From the NCBI GenBank assembly GCA_018257865.1, contig JAEUBA010000037.1:232476-296475 (forward strand): a DNA stretch of 64,000 nucleotides, read 5' to 3'. The notes beneath the pieces are model-generated. The model was not told where the DNA came from and ran no database searches. It saw nothing but the letters and a program-made list of their open reading frames with translations. This document shows positions 63,441-64,000 of the stretch, one piece after another. Position numbers and translations under genes: made by a program. The DNA is from Stereocaulon alpinum (taxonomy: Eukaryota; Ascomycota; Lecanoromycetes; Lecanorales; Stereocaulaceae). Position 1 is the stretch's first letter, and each line of letters opens with the position of its first letter.

Positions 63441-64000
63441 AATTACTATTAGCGAAGGAGGAATAAGGCTATCTAACCCTATAAAGTTCTCTAGTAGAAA
63501 GAGAGGATTAAATACGTTTCTCCGATAAATTAACCTATATATAGTATTTAACGTATTAACCTTCTCTATAGCGAAAGCTAGGAACGTTTTTTACTTATTA
63601 TACCTTAAAGGCGATATAGTAGTAGTACTTTAACCCTAGCTAGAAGAATATCTTATAATCTAAGATCCTAATATAATAAAGGAGGCTAGCGATAGAGATA
63701 CACCTATACGCGGTACTAGCTACGAACCTGAATACCTATTTAGAGCTGAGATATCTCCCCTAATATATTATAGGTTAAATGATATTAAGACGTCGCGTAG
63801 TTACTGAGAACTCTATATAGAGTTTTTTAGGTAACGCGATAATACCTACCCTAACTCTACTATAACTATTATACTTTCCCTACGATCGAGACTAGATAGT
63901 AAGAATTAGTATTAGGTATAGTATCTCAGCCTAATAAGTAAAGAGTATAGGTAATACCTACTATAGCTATTAATTTAAAAAATCTAATATCTACGTACGC

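Larger units (their letters stand above)
60540..64000. repeat. RIP-mutated, TpA-rich repeat block
   Basis: From about 60540 to the window end the DNA is dominated by TA-rich words (TATA, TTAA, CTATA, AGTA). CpA and TpG are strikingly rare, as expected when C-to-T changes at CpA act on both strands. All three frames are stop-dense. Decayed retroelement coding, two direct-repeat pairs and a tandem array lie inside. Repeat-induced point mutation on multicopy elements is the natural explanation; the pattern is known from Pezizomycotina. It may be subtelomeric or another heterochromatin island. No telomere repeat is seen before 64000. Confidence 0.85.

Noticed and set aside
60540..64000. Possible protein-coding genes in the right-end block
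   Set aside because: All frames are stop-dense; only the LINE relic is recognisable.
1..64000. tRNA, rRNA or telomere repeats
   Set aside because: I looked for T-loop-like GGTTCGANTCC with a matching acceptor stem and for TTAGGG runs and found none convincing. A dedicated RNA search was not possible.

Overview
The window is nuclear DNA of a filamentous ascomycete (Pezizomycotina; Dothideomycetes is my guess from gene content, not proven). The genes have short introns of about 42-90 bp with GT..AG ends. The products are fungal: Sro7/Lgl, a pyruvate decarboxylase interrupted by introns, a 2,3-BPG-independent phosphoglycerate mutase, Rpa34.5, Med9, a metacaspase with a Q/P/G-rich prodomain, and DUF6594 and F-box-like proteins. 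The right end has the signature of repeat-induced point mutation (RIP). I see no prokaryotic operons, CRISPR arrays, rRNA or convincing tRNA genes. Intron borders were placed by eye, using reading-frame continuity and family motifs.

Layout. Positions 0.6-25.8 kb are mostly conserved housekeeping genes: Sro7/Lgl (-), pyruvate decarboxylase (+), TAN1-like THUMP protein (+), a phosphotransferase-fold protein lacking the catalytic loop (+), an Fmp25-like RCC1 mitochondrial protein (-), Rpa34.5 (+), phosphoglycerate mutase (-), Med9 (+), serine hydroxymethyltransferase (-), a DUF6594 membrane protein (-) and a large nuclear protein resembling Rsc58 (-). A 645-bp element with about 130-bp terminal inverted repeats lies in the shared divergent promoter of phosphoglycerate mutase and Med9. 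A perfect 20-bp palindrome lies just ahead of the phosphoglycerate mutase start.

Positions 26.6-55.4 kb are more accessory: an F-box-like protein, a Cys-cluster protein, a sugar transporter, a C2H2 zinc-finger protein, a secreted RNase T2, the metacaspase, a 2-oxoglutarate/Fe(II) oxygenase, a secreted GH16 glucanase, a GNAT acetyltransferase, an alpha/beta hydrolase, a type II membrane glycosyltransferase (GT25-like), then three co-oriented genes (zinc alcohol dehydrogenase, DUF2235 hydrolase, cytochrome P450) and a small secreted cysteine protein. No polyketide, peptide or terpene backbone enzyme is visible, so a biosynthetic cluster cannot be claimed.

Positions 55.4-64 kb run into heterochromatin-like DNA. 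A four-helix membrane protein gene is interrupted by an in-frame TAA, although its reading frame and fourth helix continue beyond it. Next comes a tail-to-tail pair of related genes of a family I do not recognise. From about 60.5 kb to the end the DNA is TpA-rich with CpA and TpG strongly depleted. It contains a decayed LINE reverse transcriptase, two sets of direct repeats and a roughly 100-bp tandem array. The most novel items are the unknown gene pair beside the RIP block, the interrupted membrane protein and the inverted-repeat element in the divergent promoter.
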